The notes: a model not told the origin generated them from the sequence alone. A stretch of 22,420 bases of DNA from JAADHX01 sp964569385 (GCA_964569385.1 CAZMUM010000060.1:1-22420), one strand, 5' to 3'; numbered from the stretch's first letter, positions 7,008 through 14,746 are shown. Made by a program: numbers and translations.

Positions 7008-7385
7008 ATGGCCGAACAGTATTTTCCATACGACGTAGACACTCGCTGGAAGGCGATGTTCTTCGTCCTTGGTGTCACCGATGACCATGGCGTCACCGTC
7101 GGCGACGACGGCGCAGTTGTTGTCACCTACGGTCGTAAGCGCATCGAGACAACAGTGTCGAACATCGACCACACCGAGGTTTCGGGGCCCCACCGCTGGT
7201 ACACCGCGGTTGGTCTTCGCCTCAGCTTGGCCGACGATGGCCTGACGATGGGCACCAACCATCGGCTTGGTTTGTGCATGGCCTTCGTTGAGAAGATTCC
7301 CAAGGTCATGGGTTTCAAAGCTCACTCGGCTCTATGGGTCAGCGTGGCCGACCCCGAAGGCCTGGCCGAAGCTCTCAAAGGCTGA
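7008..7385 (+). CDS. Conserved-looking hypothetical protein, 125 aa
   Basis: I cannot assign a family. The sequence begins MAEQYFPYDVDTRWKAMFFVLG and alternates short strands (GVTVGDDGAVVVTYGRKRIETTVSNI, HRWYTAVGLRLSLADDGLTMG), ending in GLCMAFVEKIPKVMGFKAHSALWVSVADPEGLAEAL. It looks like a compact beta-rich soluble domain with no signal peptide. I have the impression of similar short actinobacterial proteins with the ending 'HSALWVSVADPEGLAEAL', but cannot name one. The start is firm: GGAGG lies 7 nt before the ATG. It is divergent from the SRPBCC gene, whose protein may be functionally linked. Confidence 0.8.
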   Translation: MAEQYFPYDVDTRWKAMFFVLGVTDDHGVTVGDDGAVVVTYGRKRIETTVSNIDHTEVSGPHRWYTAVGLRLSLADDGLTMGTNHRLGLCMAFVEKIPKVMGFKAHSALWVSVADPEGLAEALKG

Positions 7386-7411
7386 GCTCAGACAGGCACC
7401 AAACTCAGCCT
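7379..7411 (+). terminator. Possible hairpin terminator after the 125-aa gene
   Basis: AGGCTGAG (7379-7386) and CTCAGCCT (7404-7411) form a perfect 8-bp stem around a 17-nt loop, beginning at the stop codon of the upstream gene and lying between convergent genes. There is no T-tract, so termination efficiency is uncertain. Confidence 0.3.
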
Positions 7412-7460
7412 GAAACGTTGACTTCGTCGTCAGGTAGGTCTGGCCATATCTTGTCGAGGG

Positions 7461-8012
7461 CTACGGTCGGTGTCGGACTGCTTGTTCGATCATGGAGGAT
7501 CCTGGTCGCCATTCGAAAGTAAAACTAAGTGGTAGCAGTCGATAAAAAGATGCGAGCCTCCCGGACAACGCCTTGGTCGAAGTCGGGCATCGTTTGGCTG
7601 TGTAGGGGTGTTGTTGCCACAACGACTCGAGATCGTCGAAGTACTCGTCGTTGGCGCCGAACTTGACCTCCTCGACGTCTAGAAAGATGGCGGTTGCAGC
7701 GCACATCAGGCACGGTTCAAGTGTTGTGTACAGGTGCAGGCCTCGCGCGTTGAACGCACTCATCGACGCGAACAAGTTCATCTCAGCGTGGGCCATCCAA
7801 TTGCCACTAAGTCGTTGCTCGCCGGTTGGATCGCCGCTGATGGCGTTGCGCCCACGGCCGGTAACAACCTTGGTGTTGGGATCGAAAAGAACCGCGCCGA
7901 TGCCAAAGTTGCCGTGCTGCCATGACAGCCATGCCTCGTCGAGGGCCTGGATCCATGGTTCGGATAGAGCAACGAGCGCCCCTGCTGCCGACAGTTCTTC
8001 GCTGTGACCCAT
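7461..8012 (-). CDS. Zinc-dependent nucleoside/nucleobase deaminase (CDA-like)
   Basis: This 183-aa protein carries the cytidine/deoxycytidylate deaminase zinc motifs: HAE at 75-77 (H75 ligand, E77 proton shuttle) in NWMAHAEMN, and PCLMC with C101 and C104 in TTLEPCLMCAATAI. These are the C-H-E set of the tRNA adenosine / guanine / CMP deaminase superfamily. The spacing and the TLEPCxMC motif are closest to TadA- or guanine-deaminase-like members. The substrate remains open. A TAGCTT hexamer (8025-8020) lies 7 nt before the ATG, consistent with a leaderless start. The C-terminal LSFTFEWRPGSSMIEQAVRHRP has no recognisable motif. It is the downstream neighbour of aioA, with 59 nt between. Confidence 0.85.
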   Translation of the reverse strand: MGHSEELSAAGALVALSEPWIQALDEAWLSWQHGNFGIGAVLFDPNTKVVTGRGRNAISGDPTGEQRLSGNWMAHAEMNLFASMSAFNARGLHLYTTLEPCLMCAATAIFLDVEEVKFGANDEYFDDLESLWQQHPYTAKRCPTSTKALSGRLASFYRLLPLSFTFEWRPGSSMIEQAVRHRP

Positions 8013-8071
8013 CTGGCCAAAGCTAGTGGGTCCACTGGATGTCAGTACCCACGAACTTATTGACCCTCGTG

Positions 8072-10564
8072 TTAGTTGGAACTCGGCGCAAGGTTCCTTG
8101 GCGCAAACGACATGGTCTTGCCAAGGCCGGTCGTTCCGATCTTGGTTACCCTGCCTCGGCCAAGCTTGAAGTTGTAACGCCTACTGATGGGTTGCAACGC
8201 CGAGTTGCCTGACGTAACCGTGTTGGCGGGCGCGCCAGGGAACATGAAGTAGGTGAACGTCACGCCTGGCGGCACGATGTCGGACACATAGGCCAGTGCG
8301 GTAAACCCGCCGGAGTGTTCGTTGCCCAGTTGGTCCTGAACCTTGTCGGACTGGATCGACAGCAGATCGCCACTTTCGATACCGCGTTCGTTTGCGTCTT
8401 GTGGGTTGATCTCCAAGAAGTTCATGGGCCAACGCTCGATGCTGGATTCGCGCCGGACAAAGTCCGACAGGTTGTTCCACAGGGCGTTGACTCGGCCGTT
8501 GAGAATGACCATCTCGCCGTTGGCTGTGTCTGGGGCCAGGATGTCATTGCGCTCCGAGACGGCATCCCAATCGGCGAACATGAAGTTGGCTTTACCACTG
8601 TCGGGTTTGAACTTGCCGTCGGCGTGGAGCCGCACCGTTCCGACCAATTCGCCATTCTCGAGCTTCAGTGGCGTCTGGAGACCCTGAGTTCCGAACTCCC
8701 GAAGAAGAGCGTGCCCTGTCTTGCCCTGGCTCTTGGCTAACTCGACCAAGGCTGCGAAGTCGCGCCGGCCACCGGCCGACTTAGCCGAGGCTTCTTCGAA
8801 GATGGCGTTCGAATCTGGCCAGTCGAACCCGTCGAAGCCCATCTTTTGGGCCACCTCGGCAAACACTTGCCAATCTGGACGGGCCTGGCCAGGTGCATCC
8901 ATGAACTTGTCGTAAATACGAAGCCGACGTTCGGCGTTGTTGCGAGCAAAGGTCTCTTCGCCCCATGTGGCTGCCGGCAGAACAATGTCTGCGTAACGCA
9001 TCGAATCGTTCTCATACGTTTCCTGATGGATCAACACCATGCCGCCAGCAGCCATGCGGTCGATCAGTTCTTGGGCGGCGGTGGCTTCGTCGGTCGATGA
9101 AACCGCGGGGCCACGATTAACAAGATCGTCGACGGCGTTGGTCAAGGCTGCTGTTGCCCCCATGGCTCCAAGCCAGTTGGTTCCGACGACCCAACGAAGG
9201 CGAGTATTCCCTTCGACAAGCCATTGTTCGGTATCCATCTCGACCTTGTTGCCCTCGAACTCGTGAGGCGACTTTTCGAGTGGATATCCAGCGGCCTTTT
9301 GGCCACCACGCTGGTGGCCCCCCATGCGTGATGTGGCCCGGCCCACCTTGCCGGCCGAACCGAGCACGATGCCGAGGTTGCCGATGGCAGCGGTGTTCTC
9401 ATAGTTGTGCGACCAGTAGACGCCCTTTTCGAACAAGACCATGGTCTTGGGCCTGCCGTCAGGCCCAGTAGCCATCATCTCGGCTGCGGCCGCGATCTTG
9501 GCCGCGGGAACACCGGTTTCGCGTTCGGCGCCAGCGAGGCTGAACCGATCGTCAGCCATCAAGAAATCGGTGACCTCGTCGAAGGTCATACCCCAACGTT
9601 TACGACGCCAACCCGACTCGGCGTCGAGGTCGGATCGGGTCGCCAAGTTAGCGATGAACTCGTCGTCCTGCCAACCGTTGGCGATGATTTCGCGGACCAG
9701 TGCGTTGTACAGACAGGTGTCTGTACCGGGTTTGAGTTGGAGGTGAATTCCGCCATTTTGTTCGGCGTAGTTTGCCGTAAATGTTCTACGGGGATCGACG
9801 TAGATGATCTTGGCTCCGCCAGTTACTTGCCAGTCTGTGAAGCGTATGCTCTTGGTTTCGTATGGGTCTGATCCAGCGATAAAGAGAACGTCTGCCTCTT
9901 TATCGTCGGCGTAGGCTGCGCTGAAGGCGTCGATACCGCAATCGCTAAGACCTGGAACGTCATCGCCCTCAGCCGGTGCGTGGTGCGGCGACCAGTTCGG
10001 TGTGGCAATCGCACCAAGGCCAAGCTTTGAAGCCGCGAAGACATTCTCGTAGAACTGGTACGAGTAGATCTTCATCCCCCAGGCCGACTCGCCGTATGTG
10101 TCGATCACGTGCGACGACAGTTGGGCCACGAGGTTCGTAGCCATGTCCCAGCTGATGGGGGTTAGCTGGCCGGCAACGCGCAACATCGGGAACTTCAACC
10201 GGTCCGAGGTTGGGCCGTCTTCGCGATAGAGCTTCTGGGCCAGAGCGCCACCACGAACGCTGTGAGAGCCACCGACGTTCACGACCTCGCTGTCGCCGTC
10301 TGGGATGACAATACAGTTCTGTTTCTTGCCGTCGACACGAACAATGGTGTGCATTGACTCCGATGTCCACTTGCCAGATAGGGCAACGGTGGGAAAGTCA
10401 ATGCCGAAGGCGTTGCCGTCGGCATCAGGCGAACCATCTGACCCAATTGGCCATGTGTAGACCTTGTATCCGCAGGCGACAGGGCAGTACTCGCAACAGG
10501 TTGTCTTTACGGTTGCGTCAACGGGCGGAAGAGGGACAGTGCTTGATGAGTTGAGTGCGGCCAT
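8072..10564 (-). CDS. aioA: Arsenite oxidase-type molybdopterin large subunit (AioA-like)
   Basis: This 830-aa protein is close in length to AioA (about 825 aa) and belongs to the DMSO reductase family. C24, C27 and C31 (CEYCPVACGYKVYTWP) match the AioA 3Fe-4S motif, and Ser102 in HSVRGG replaces the fourth cysteine as in AioA. The arsenite-site R419 and H423 of Alcaligenes are matched by R413 and H417 (RMGGHQRGG). In the HNRPAYNSE region the protein reads PHHAPAEGDD, keeping a His (194 or 195) but with Asp where Glu203 is expected. It would oxidise arsenite at a Mo-bis-MGD centre, passing electrons to the Rieske subunit. Iodate reductase IdrA is a close relative and cannot be excluded. The start overlaps the aioB stop (TGATG), so the genes are translationally coupled. 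There is no signal peptide. Export would be by piggy-back on AioB. Confidence 0.8.
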   Translation of the reverse strand: MAALNSSSTVPLPPVDATVKTTCCEYCPVACGYKVYTWPIGSDGSPDADGNAFGIDFPTVALSGKWTSESMHTIVRVDGKKQNCIVIPDGDSEVVNVGGSHSVRGGALAQKLYREDGPTSDRLKFPMLRVAGQLTPISWDMATNLVAQLSSHVIDTYGESAWGMKIYSYQFYENVFAASKLGLGAIATPNWSPHHAPAEGDDVPGLSDCGIDAFSAAYADDKEADVLFIAGSDPYETKSIRFTDWQVTGGAKIIYVDPRRTFTANYAEQNGGIHLQLKPGTDTCLYNALVREIIANGWQDDEFIANLATRSDLDAESGWRRKRWGMTFDEVTDFLMADDRFSLAGAERETGVPAAKIAAAAEMMATGPDGRPKTMVLFEKGVYWSHNYENTAAIGNLGIVLGSAGKVGRATSRMGGHQRGGQKAAGYPLEKSPHEFEGNKVEMDTEQWLVEGNTRLRWVVGTNWLGAMGATAALTNAVDDLVNRGPAVSSTDEATAAQELIDRMAAGGMVLIHQETYENDSMRYADIVLPAATWGEETFARNNAERRLRIYDKFMDAPGQARPDWQVFAEVAQKMGFDGFDWPDSNAIFEEASAKSAGGRRDFAALVELAKSQGKTGHALLREFGTQGLQTPLKLENGELVGTVRLHADGKFKPDSGKANFMFADWDAVSERNDILAPDTANGEMVILNGRVNALWNNLSDFVRRESSIERWPMNFLEINPQDANERGIESGDLLSIQSDKVQDQLGNEHSGGFTALAYVSDIVPPGVTFTYFMFPGAPANTVTSGNSALQPISRRYNFKLGRGRVTKIGTTGLGKTMSFAPRNLAPSSN

Positions 10565-11130
10565 CAGAGCGCTCCCGCGATCGTTACGTTGGCTCCACCG
10601 TCGAGGGTGTTGGTGTGGCCATAAACGAGCCGGAATACACCATGGGCGAATATGTCGTCGCCCTCGACCGTCAGCTGAACCTGGGGCAAGTTCTGGGTGG
10701 CTTGGCCGAAGGCGACCTGGCCATCTATCGCCAGGTCAAAAGTCGAGAAATGGCATGGACACGGACCCAGCGTTTTGCTGTCGTCGCTGTATTCGATAAC
10801 AGCACAACCCATATGAGTGCACAAATTTGAGTAAGCAACGATGTCGCGGTCGCCGCCGACACCCGTTGACGTAGTTTGGCCCAGTTTCACCAGGATGTTC
10901 GACTGGCCTTCGAATGGATAGTCGAAGAACATCGGCTGGGTTTGACTCAAGGACGACAGCGAACCAACCTTTGTGCGCGGGAAATCGACGAACTCAGCGC
11001 CCGTGGCCCCAGATGCATCGCCGTTGTTGTCGTTGGTGAGGACGAACGCCATCGGGACTATGACGCCCGAGGCCGCAAGCGCACCAAGAACACCGCCACC
11101 CAAGAGGAAGTCGCGTCTATTGAGGGTCAT
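10564..11130 (-). CDS. aioB: Arsenite oxidase-type Rieske small subunit with Tat signal
   Basis: This 188-aa protein begins with a Tat signal peptide (NRRDFLLGG at 4-12, then a hydrophobic stretch to about 31). The Rieske ligands are C104 and H106 (CTHMGC) and C124 and H127 (CPCHFSTFD). C109 and C126 are present to form the disulfide of higher-potential Rieske proteins. In Aio enzymes this subunit accepts electrons from the Mo/3Fe-4S subunit and donates them to a c-type cytochrome or azurin in the periplasm. The ATG at 11130 is chosen because GGAG lies 5 nt before it. An upstream TTG at 11157 would overlap the palindromic site. The gene order aioB-aioA and the coupling by TGATG match known aio operons. 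A divergent cytochrome c gene suits the electron acceptor role. Confidence 0.82.
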   Translation of the reverse strand: MTLNRRDFLLGGGVLGALAASGVIVPMAFVLTNDNNGDASGATGAEFVDFPRTKVGSLSSLSQTQPMFFDYPFEGQSNILVKLGQTTSTGVGGDRDIVAYSNLCTHMGCAVIEYSDDSKTLGPCPCHFSTFDLAIDGQVAFGQATQNLPQVQLTVEGDDIFAHGVFRLVYGHTNTLDGGANVTIAGAL

Positions 11131-11155
11131 TGTCGCTCCATCTGTTGCTACCCGC

Positions 11156-11170
11156 AATCCACTGTGGATT
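11156..11170. promoter_or_regulatory. Perfect 15-bp palindrome in the aioB/cytochrome c divergent region
   Basis: AATCCAC-T-GTGGATT forms 7-bp arms around one base. It lies 25 nt before the aioB ATG and about 93 nt before the cytochrome c start. Its symmetry and position suggest an operator for a dimeric regulator. No regulator gene is adjacent. The regulator must be elsewhere in the genome. Confidence 0.5.
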
Positions 11171-11263
11171 CCCGGACACGTCTGAACCTATGGAGCGGCG
11201 ACGACTGAGAATAGGGTCCAAGGTCTCTATTGGGGCCGAACGATCTTCCCTACCTTGGGCTTC

Positions 11264-11695
11264 GTGCCCGAATCACCTGACCAAGAAGACGCCAGCAAAA
11301 ATCGACCTCCTGAAGCTGGCCTTTGGGCCGCGTTCGGAGGTGTCGTCATGTTCGGGTTCACGGTTGCGATTGGAGTTGCTGTGTTGGCTGCGGGTCTAAT
11401 CGACTATTCACCAAACACCGACCCGCGAGCAAGTGCTGCCGCTGCCGAGGCGTTGTCGGCTAGTGCACTTGGCGAAACGGTGTTTGCCCGTAACTGCGCA
11501 AGCTGCCACGGTGCAACTGGTGACGGTGGCATCGGGCCCCAACTCAGCGATGGTCAGGTGGTGGCGAACTACCCGGATTCAGCAGACCAACGGGCCGTTG
11601 TGGTTGCTGGCCGCGGTGTCATGCCGGCGTTTGTTTCGGTGCTGACTCCAGAAGAAGTCGATGCTGTGGTCGAGTACACACGCAGTGGCCTTTGA
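11264..11695 (+). CDS. Membrane-anchored mono-heme cytochrome c
   Basis: This 143-aa protein has a short Pro/Glu/Asp-rich N-terminus, one transmembrane anchor (about 24-46, GGVVMFGFTVAIGVAVLAAGL), and a cytochrome c domain with the CASCH heme motif (C78, C81, H82). A Met in the GVMPAF segment is the likely sixth ligand. ALTPEEVDAVVEYTRSGL-like ends are typical of c-type cytochromes (here SVLTPEEVDAVVEYTRSGL). The start could be GTG at 11264 or TTG at 11255. I favour GTG because TACCTT (11251-11256) lies 7 nt before it. It is divergent from aioBA, so it may carry electrons from the Rieske subunit to the respiratory chain. No second heme motif is present. Confidence 0.85.
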   Translation: MPESPDQEDASKNRPPEAGLWAAFGGVVMFGFTVAIGVAVLAAGLIDYSPNTDPRASAAAAEALSASALGETVFARNCASCHGATGDGGIGPQLSDGQVVANYPDSADQRAVVVAGRGVMPAFVSVLTPEEVDAVVEYTRSGL

Positions 11696-11733
11696 GTACT
11701 AACGTGGCGCCCACTTAACGCCAAGGAGAACTC

Positions 11734-12495
11734 ATGGCAGCGCGCGACTTCGACAACAATCGAGAGCTCGATGGCAAAGTGGCGCTTGTGACAGGCTCGT
11801 CAAGCGGCATCGGCGAAGAGACCGCTCGACGACTATCGGCGCTCGGCGCCAAGGTCGTGGTTAACTCAGCCACCTCAGTTGAGGCCGGAGCTGCCATCAG
11901 CGAGTTGCTGCCTAACGAGTCCATCTACGTGCAGGCCGACATTTCCGATGCGAATCAGCGTCAAGTTTTGCTCAACGCAACCATGGATCGATTCGGGCAG
12001 CTCGACATTTTGGTAAACAACGCGGGCTGGACCACCGTCGTCGACCATCGTGACCTCGATGGCCTCACCGACGAGATCTTCGACAAGACGATGCAGGTCA
12101 ACGTTTATGGCACTTGGGGCCTAACCAAGGCCGCCATCCCGCTACTCGCTAACGCCGAGGACGGCAACGTCACCACGATCACCTCAATCGCGGGTGTCCG
12201 TCCGGTTGGTTCGTCGATGGCATATTCAATGGCTAAGGCGGCCCTAAACCAGATGACGAAGCTGCTGGCGAAGTCGCACGGTCCCATCAGGTTTAATGCC
12301 GTTGCGCCAGGTCTGGTCGCCACGCCATGGACCCAGGACTGGGCGGCTCAACACGCCGCCGTGGCCGCTATGGCACCAGTGCCCCGATCGGCAACACCAG
12401 ACGACTGCGCCGAGGCCGTGTTGGCGCTGGTTCGCAACCGCTATACGTCCGGCAACATCTTTGTAGTCGACGGCGGACTCACCCAAGCGATGTGA
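11734..12495 (+). CDS. Short-chain dehydrogenase/reductase (classical SDR)
   Basis: This 253-aa protein is a classical SDR. The cofactor motif TGSSSGIG is at residues 20-27, NNAG at 95-98, the catalytic tetrad N123, S151, Y164 and K168 (YSMAK) is intact, and the C-terminal DGGLTQAM ending is typical. It oxidises or reduces an alcohol/ketone using NAD(P)(H). The cofactor preference and substrate are not readable, although actinobacterial members with this length often act in fatty acid or steroid degradation. An AAGGAG Shine-Dalgarno lies 6 nt before the ATG. It precedes an acyl-CoA dehydrogenase, suggesting shared lipid or short-chain catabolism, though the second gene has its own promoter. 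Confidence 0.9.
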   Translation: MAARDFDNNRELDGKVALVTGSSSGIGEETARRLSALGAKVVVNSATSVEAGAAISELLPNESIYVQADISDANQRQVLLNATMDRFGQLDILVNNAGWTTVVDHRDLDGLTDEIFDKTMQVNVYGTWGLTKAAIPLLANAEDGNVTTITSIAGVRPVGSSMAYSMAKAALNQMTKLLAKSHGPIRFNAVAPGLVATPWTQDWAAQHAAVAAMAPVPRSATPDDCAEAVLALVRNRYTSGNIFVVDGGLTQAM

Positions 12496-12532
12496 CGAGG
12501 CTGAGCCCTTCGCCTAGCTGACTCGGTCGATT

Positions 12533-12568
12533 TTGTAACCGACAGCATCCGCGGGCACAATCACAGCC
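12533..12568 (+). promoter_or_regulatory. Candidate leaderless promoter of the acyl-CoA dehydrogenase
   Basis: TTGTAA (12533-12538) and CACAAT (12556-12561) are separated by 17 nt, and the ATG at 12569 follows 7 nt later. No Shine-Dalgarno is present. TCGGT and ACCGA arms flank the -35, a weak inverted repeat that may or may not be functional. Confidence 0.5.
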
Positions 12569-13780
12569 ATGACTGCGACCGCGACCACGACCGAAGAATC
12601 AGAACAGGTAGATGCCGCGATCGAGGCGGTGCTGGCCTCAGGCGACGTATCGATGATGTCGGCGGTCGAGTTCCGTGGCCATCAGTTCGATCACGGCTTG
12701 GCCTGGGTGCACTTCGACCAGGGTCACGGCGGGCTTGGCGTTACCCCAGGGCTTCAGACGCGGGTCGAGGCTGCGTTTCGGGCTGCCGGTGCGCCGTCGC
12801 AGGATCCGTCAACGTTCTTTTTGGCTCTAGCCGGCCCCACGATTCACACCCACGCAACGGAGGCGAACAAGAAGCGGTTCCTTCGACCAATGTTCACCGG
12901 GACCGACCGCTGGTGTCAGCTGTTCAGCGAACCGGGGGCGGGTTCTGACTTTGCCGGACTCGGAACCAAGGCTGTTCTCGATGGCGACGAGTGGTTGGTG
13001 AATGGCCAGAAGGTCTGGAACACGATGGCCCATCTAAGCGACTGGGGCATGTTGGTCACCCGCTCGAACCCCGAACTTCCCAAACACAAGGGCATGACCT
13101 ACTTCGCTCTCGACATGTCGAGCGAGGGAGTTGAAGTGCGTCCGCTTCGCCAGATCACAGGCGAAGCCGAGTTCAACGAGGTTTATATGACCGACGTTCG
13201 GGTACCAGATGCCGATCGCATTGGCGATGTCGGCGACGGTTGGCGGGTTTCGCTGACGACCCTCATGAACGAGCGCAGCGCCATCGGTTCTGGCGGAGCC
13301 TCCAAGCGCGGCAGCGGAGCGATTGCCACCGCGGTTGAGGTTTGGAAAGAAGCGCCACCGCACCAAAAGACCGTTGATGCTCTCGACCGGCTAACCCAAC
13401 TCTGGATTAGGGCCGAGGCGCTGCGCCTGACCAATATGCGCGCTTCGCAGAACCGACAAAAGGGTAACCCTGGCCCGGAGATGTCGGTGGCGAAGCTGGC
13501 CATGGCGTCACTGAACCAAGACATCATGGAGTTCGCCGTCGATATCCAGGGTGCGCACGGCCAAATTGGCGCCGACTATACATACCGTCGACCAGAGGAC
13601 CTTTCGGTTTCTGGTGTCGAGAACGGTGTGCAACACGCATTCCTTAGAGTTCGAGCTAACTCCATCGAAGGCGGCACCAGTGAGATCATGCGCAACATCG
13701 TTGGCGAACAGGTCTTGGGTCTACCTGGCGAACCCCGCGTCGACAAGTTGATCCCGTGGAGCGAAGTACCGCGCAGCTAG
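12569..13780 (+). CDS. Acyl-CoA dehydrogenase (FadE-type)
   Basis: This 403-aa protein has the acyl-CoA dehydrogenase fold. The FAD/substrate motif FSEPGAGSDFAGL lies at 119-131, KVWNTMAHLSDWGMLVTRS (148-166) continues it, and the C-terminal SIEGGTSEIMRNIVGEQVLGLP (365-386) carries the candidate catalytic glutamate E367. The length is usual for the family (about 380-410 aa). It would catalyse FAD-dependent alpha,beta-dehydrogenation of an acyl-CoA, passing electrons to ETF. Chain length or a branched or sterol side-chain substrate cannot be told. It is probably cytoplasmic. The neighbours (an SDR and a TetR regulator) suggest lipid or ketone catabolism. Confidence 0.9.
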   Translation: MTATATTTEESEQVDAAIEAVLASGDVSMMSAVEFRGHQFDHGLAWVHFDQGHGGLGVTPGLQTRVEAAFRAAGAPSQDPSTFFLALAGPTIHTHATEANKKRFLRPMFTGTDRWCQLFSEPGAGSDFAGLGTKAVLDGDEWLVNGQKVWNTMAHLSDWGMLVTRSNPELPKHKGMTYFALDMSSEGVEVRPLRQITGEAEFNEVYMTDVRVPDADRIGDVGDGWRVSLTTLMNERSAIGSGGASKRGSGAIATAVEVWKEAPPHQKTVDALDRLTQLWIRAEALRLTNMRASQNRQKGNPGPEMSVAKLAMASLNQDIMEFAVDIQGAHGQIGADYTYRRPEDLSVSGVENGVQHAFLRVRANSIEGGTSEIMRNIVGEQVLGLPGEPRVDKLIPWSEVPRS

Positions 13781-13820
13781 ATGACTTGCTCCCAGGGCTA
13801 ATCCCAACTTGATGAGATGA

Positions 13821-13837
13821 GCCACATCGGGTGTGGC
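13821..13837. terminator. Hairpin between convergent acyl-CoA dehydrogenase and TetR genes
   Basis: GCCACA (13821-13826) and TGTGGC (13832-13837) form a perfect 6-bp stem with a 5-nt TCGGG loop, placed between two stop codons that face each other. It could serve either strand. There is no T-tract on either side, so it may be a weak or Rho-assisted terminator. Confidence 0.4.
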
Positions 13838-13845
13838 CAGGTCCA

Positions 13846-14649
13846 TCAATTTGGAGTTATGCGAGATTGGGTCTGTTCGGTAGCAGCGGTCATGATTCGG
13901 TCGGCCATCTGGTTTGCCGCAGTGCTGAAGAAGCCGGCGCGATCGGTTACCACGTTGTTGAGGTGACCGAAGAGCTCCATGCTGATCATTCCCAAGATCT
14001 GGGCCCAGGCTTGGAGCCCCAGAAACAACATTTCGTCGCTTGGGTTTGAGTTAGCCAGGTCGCGCAGCACTTGCAGATCTATCGCTAAGCCCGTGGAGAT
14101 GGGGGCTTGGGAGATTGCATCATTCGCACCATTGGCAACGCGTGCACCTTGGGCGGTATCGTCCAACATTGCCAACAGCACTCTGGGTACCTCGGTAGCG
14201 GGATCGATGGTGTCAGCGGGCGCTTCATATCCGGGTACTGGACTCCCGTAAATCAGGGCGTATTCGTGTGGGTGATCGAGTGCCCATTTACGGATGGCCA
14301 TGGCGGTGGCGATGAACCGAGTCTTGAAATCTGCCAGGTTCGAAGTTGCGTTGGCGTCGGCTTCTCGTGCTGCGGATCCCATTGATTGGAATGCGTCGAT
14401 GATGAGGGAAGTAAGCAGGGCTTCTCGACTGGGCACGTACCGGTAGACCGCCGATGAGACCATACCCATTTCCCTTGCTATTGCTCGTAGCGACAGTTGG
14501 TCGGCCCCAACTTCAGCCAACTGCCGGCGACCGGTGTCGAGGATTTCAGCTGTCAGTTCGGCCCTGGCTCTGGCCCGCGCGGTTTTGGGCGCCGAGGTCG
14601 GTTTCTCGTTGAGGTTCGCGTTCATAGACGTCAGTGTGTCACTTGTCAT
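13846..14649 (-). CDS. TetR family transcriptional regulator
   Basis: This 267-aa protein has an N-terminal TetR helix-turn-helix at about 30-80 (LSLRAIAREMGMVSSAVYRYVPSREALL) and a larger ligand-binding domain, with WALDHPHEYALIYGSPVPGY typical of the TetR_C_13/WHG-like subgroup found in actinobacteria. This domain binds an unidentified small-molecule ligand. The start is taken at the ATG at 14649. An ATG at 14625 would also keep the whole HTH. The gene is divergent from an NAD(P)-binding epimerase-like gene, and two near-identical palindromes lie between them, which indicates autoregulation and control of the neighbour. Confidence 0.88.
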   Translation of the reverse strand: MTSDTLTSMNANLNEKPTSAPKTARARARAELTAEILDTGRRQLAEVGADQLSLRAIAREMGMVSSAVYRYVPSREALLTSLIIDAFQSMGSAAREADANATSNLADFKTRFIATAMAIRKWALDHPHEYALIYGSPVPGYEAPADTIDPATEVPRVLLAMLDDTAQGARVANGANDAISQAPISTGLAIDLQVLRDLANSNPSDEMLFLGLQAWAQILGMISMELFGHLNNVVTDRAGFFSTAANQMADRIMTAATEQTQSRITPN

Positions 14650-14660
14650 GACCCGAAACC

Positions 14661-14673
14661 AGAGCACTGCTCT
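14661..14673. promoter_or_regulatory. TetR operator copy 1 (AGAGCACTGCTCT)
   Basis: A perfect inverted repeat (AGAGCA-C-TGCTCT) 12 nt upstream of the regulator's ATG. It is nearly identical to the copy at 14713-14725 (11 of 13 positions). It overlaps the region where the regulator's own promoter would lie. Confidence 0.65.
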
Positions 14674-14681
14674 TGACTTCC

Positions 14682-14725
14682 TTCGCTACTGGGTGAATGA
14701 TGCTCTATAACGAGAGCGGTGCTCT
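14682..14725 (+). promoter_or_regulatory. Epimerase promoter with TetR operator copy 2
   Basis: TTCGCT (14682-14687) and TATAAC (14706-14711) with an 18-nt spacer form a plausible promoter. The operator AGAGCGGTGCTCT (14713-14725) sits at the expected transcription start, where a bound repressor would block initiation. A further half-site TGCTCT lies at 14701-14706. The centres of the two full palindromes are 52 bp apart. Confidence 0.6.
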
Positions 14726-14746
14726 CGCAATACCAAAAGGTTAGCG

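Noticed and set aside
8025..8036. 12-bp inverted repeat AGTGG-GT-CCACT upstream of the deaminase
   Set aside because: Short arms and only weak placement against the promoter. I cannot separate it from chance in GC-rich sequence.
8072..10564. Formate dehydrogenase or nitrate reductase as identity of the Mo protein
   Set aside because: Only three Cys plus Ser bind the cluster and the partner is a Tat-exported Rieske protein, which is the arsenite oxidase arrangement. Formate dehydrogenases have a four-Cys [4Fe-4S] cluster and a (seleno)cysteine at Mo, which I do not see.
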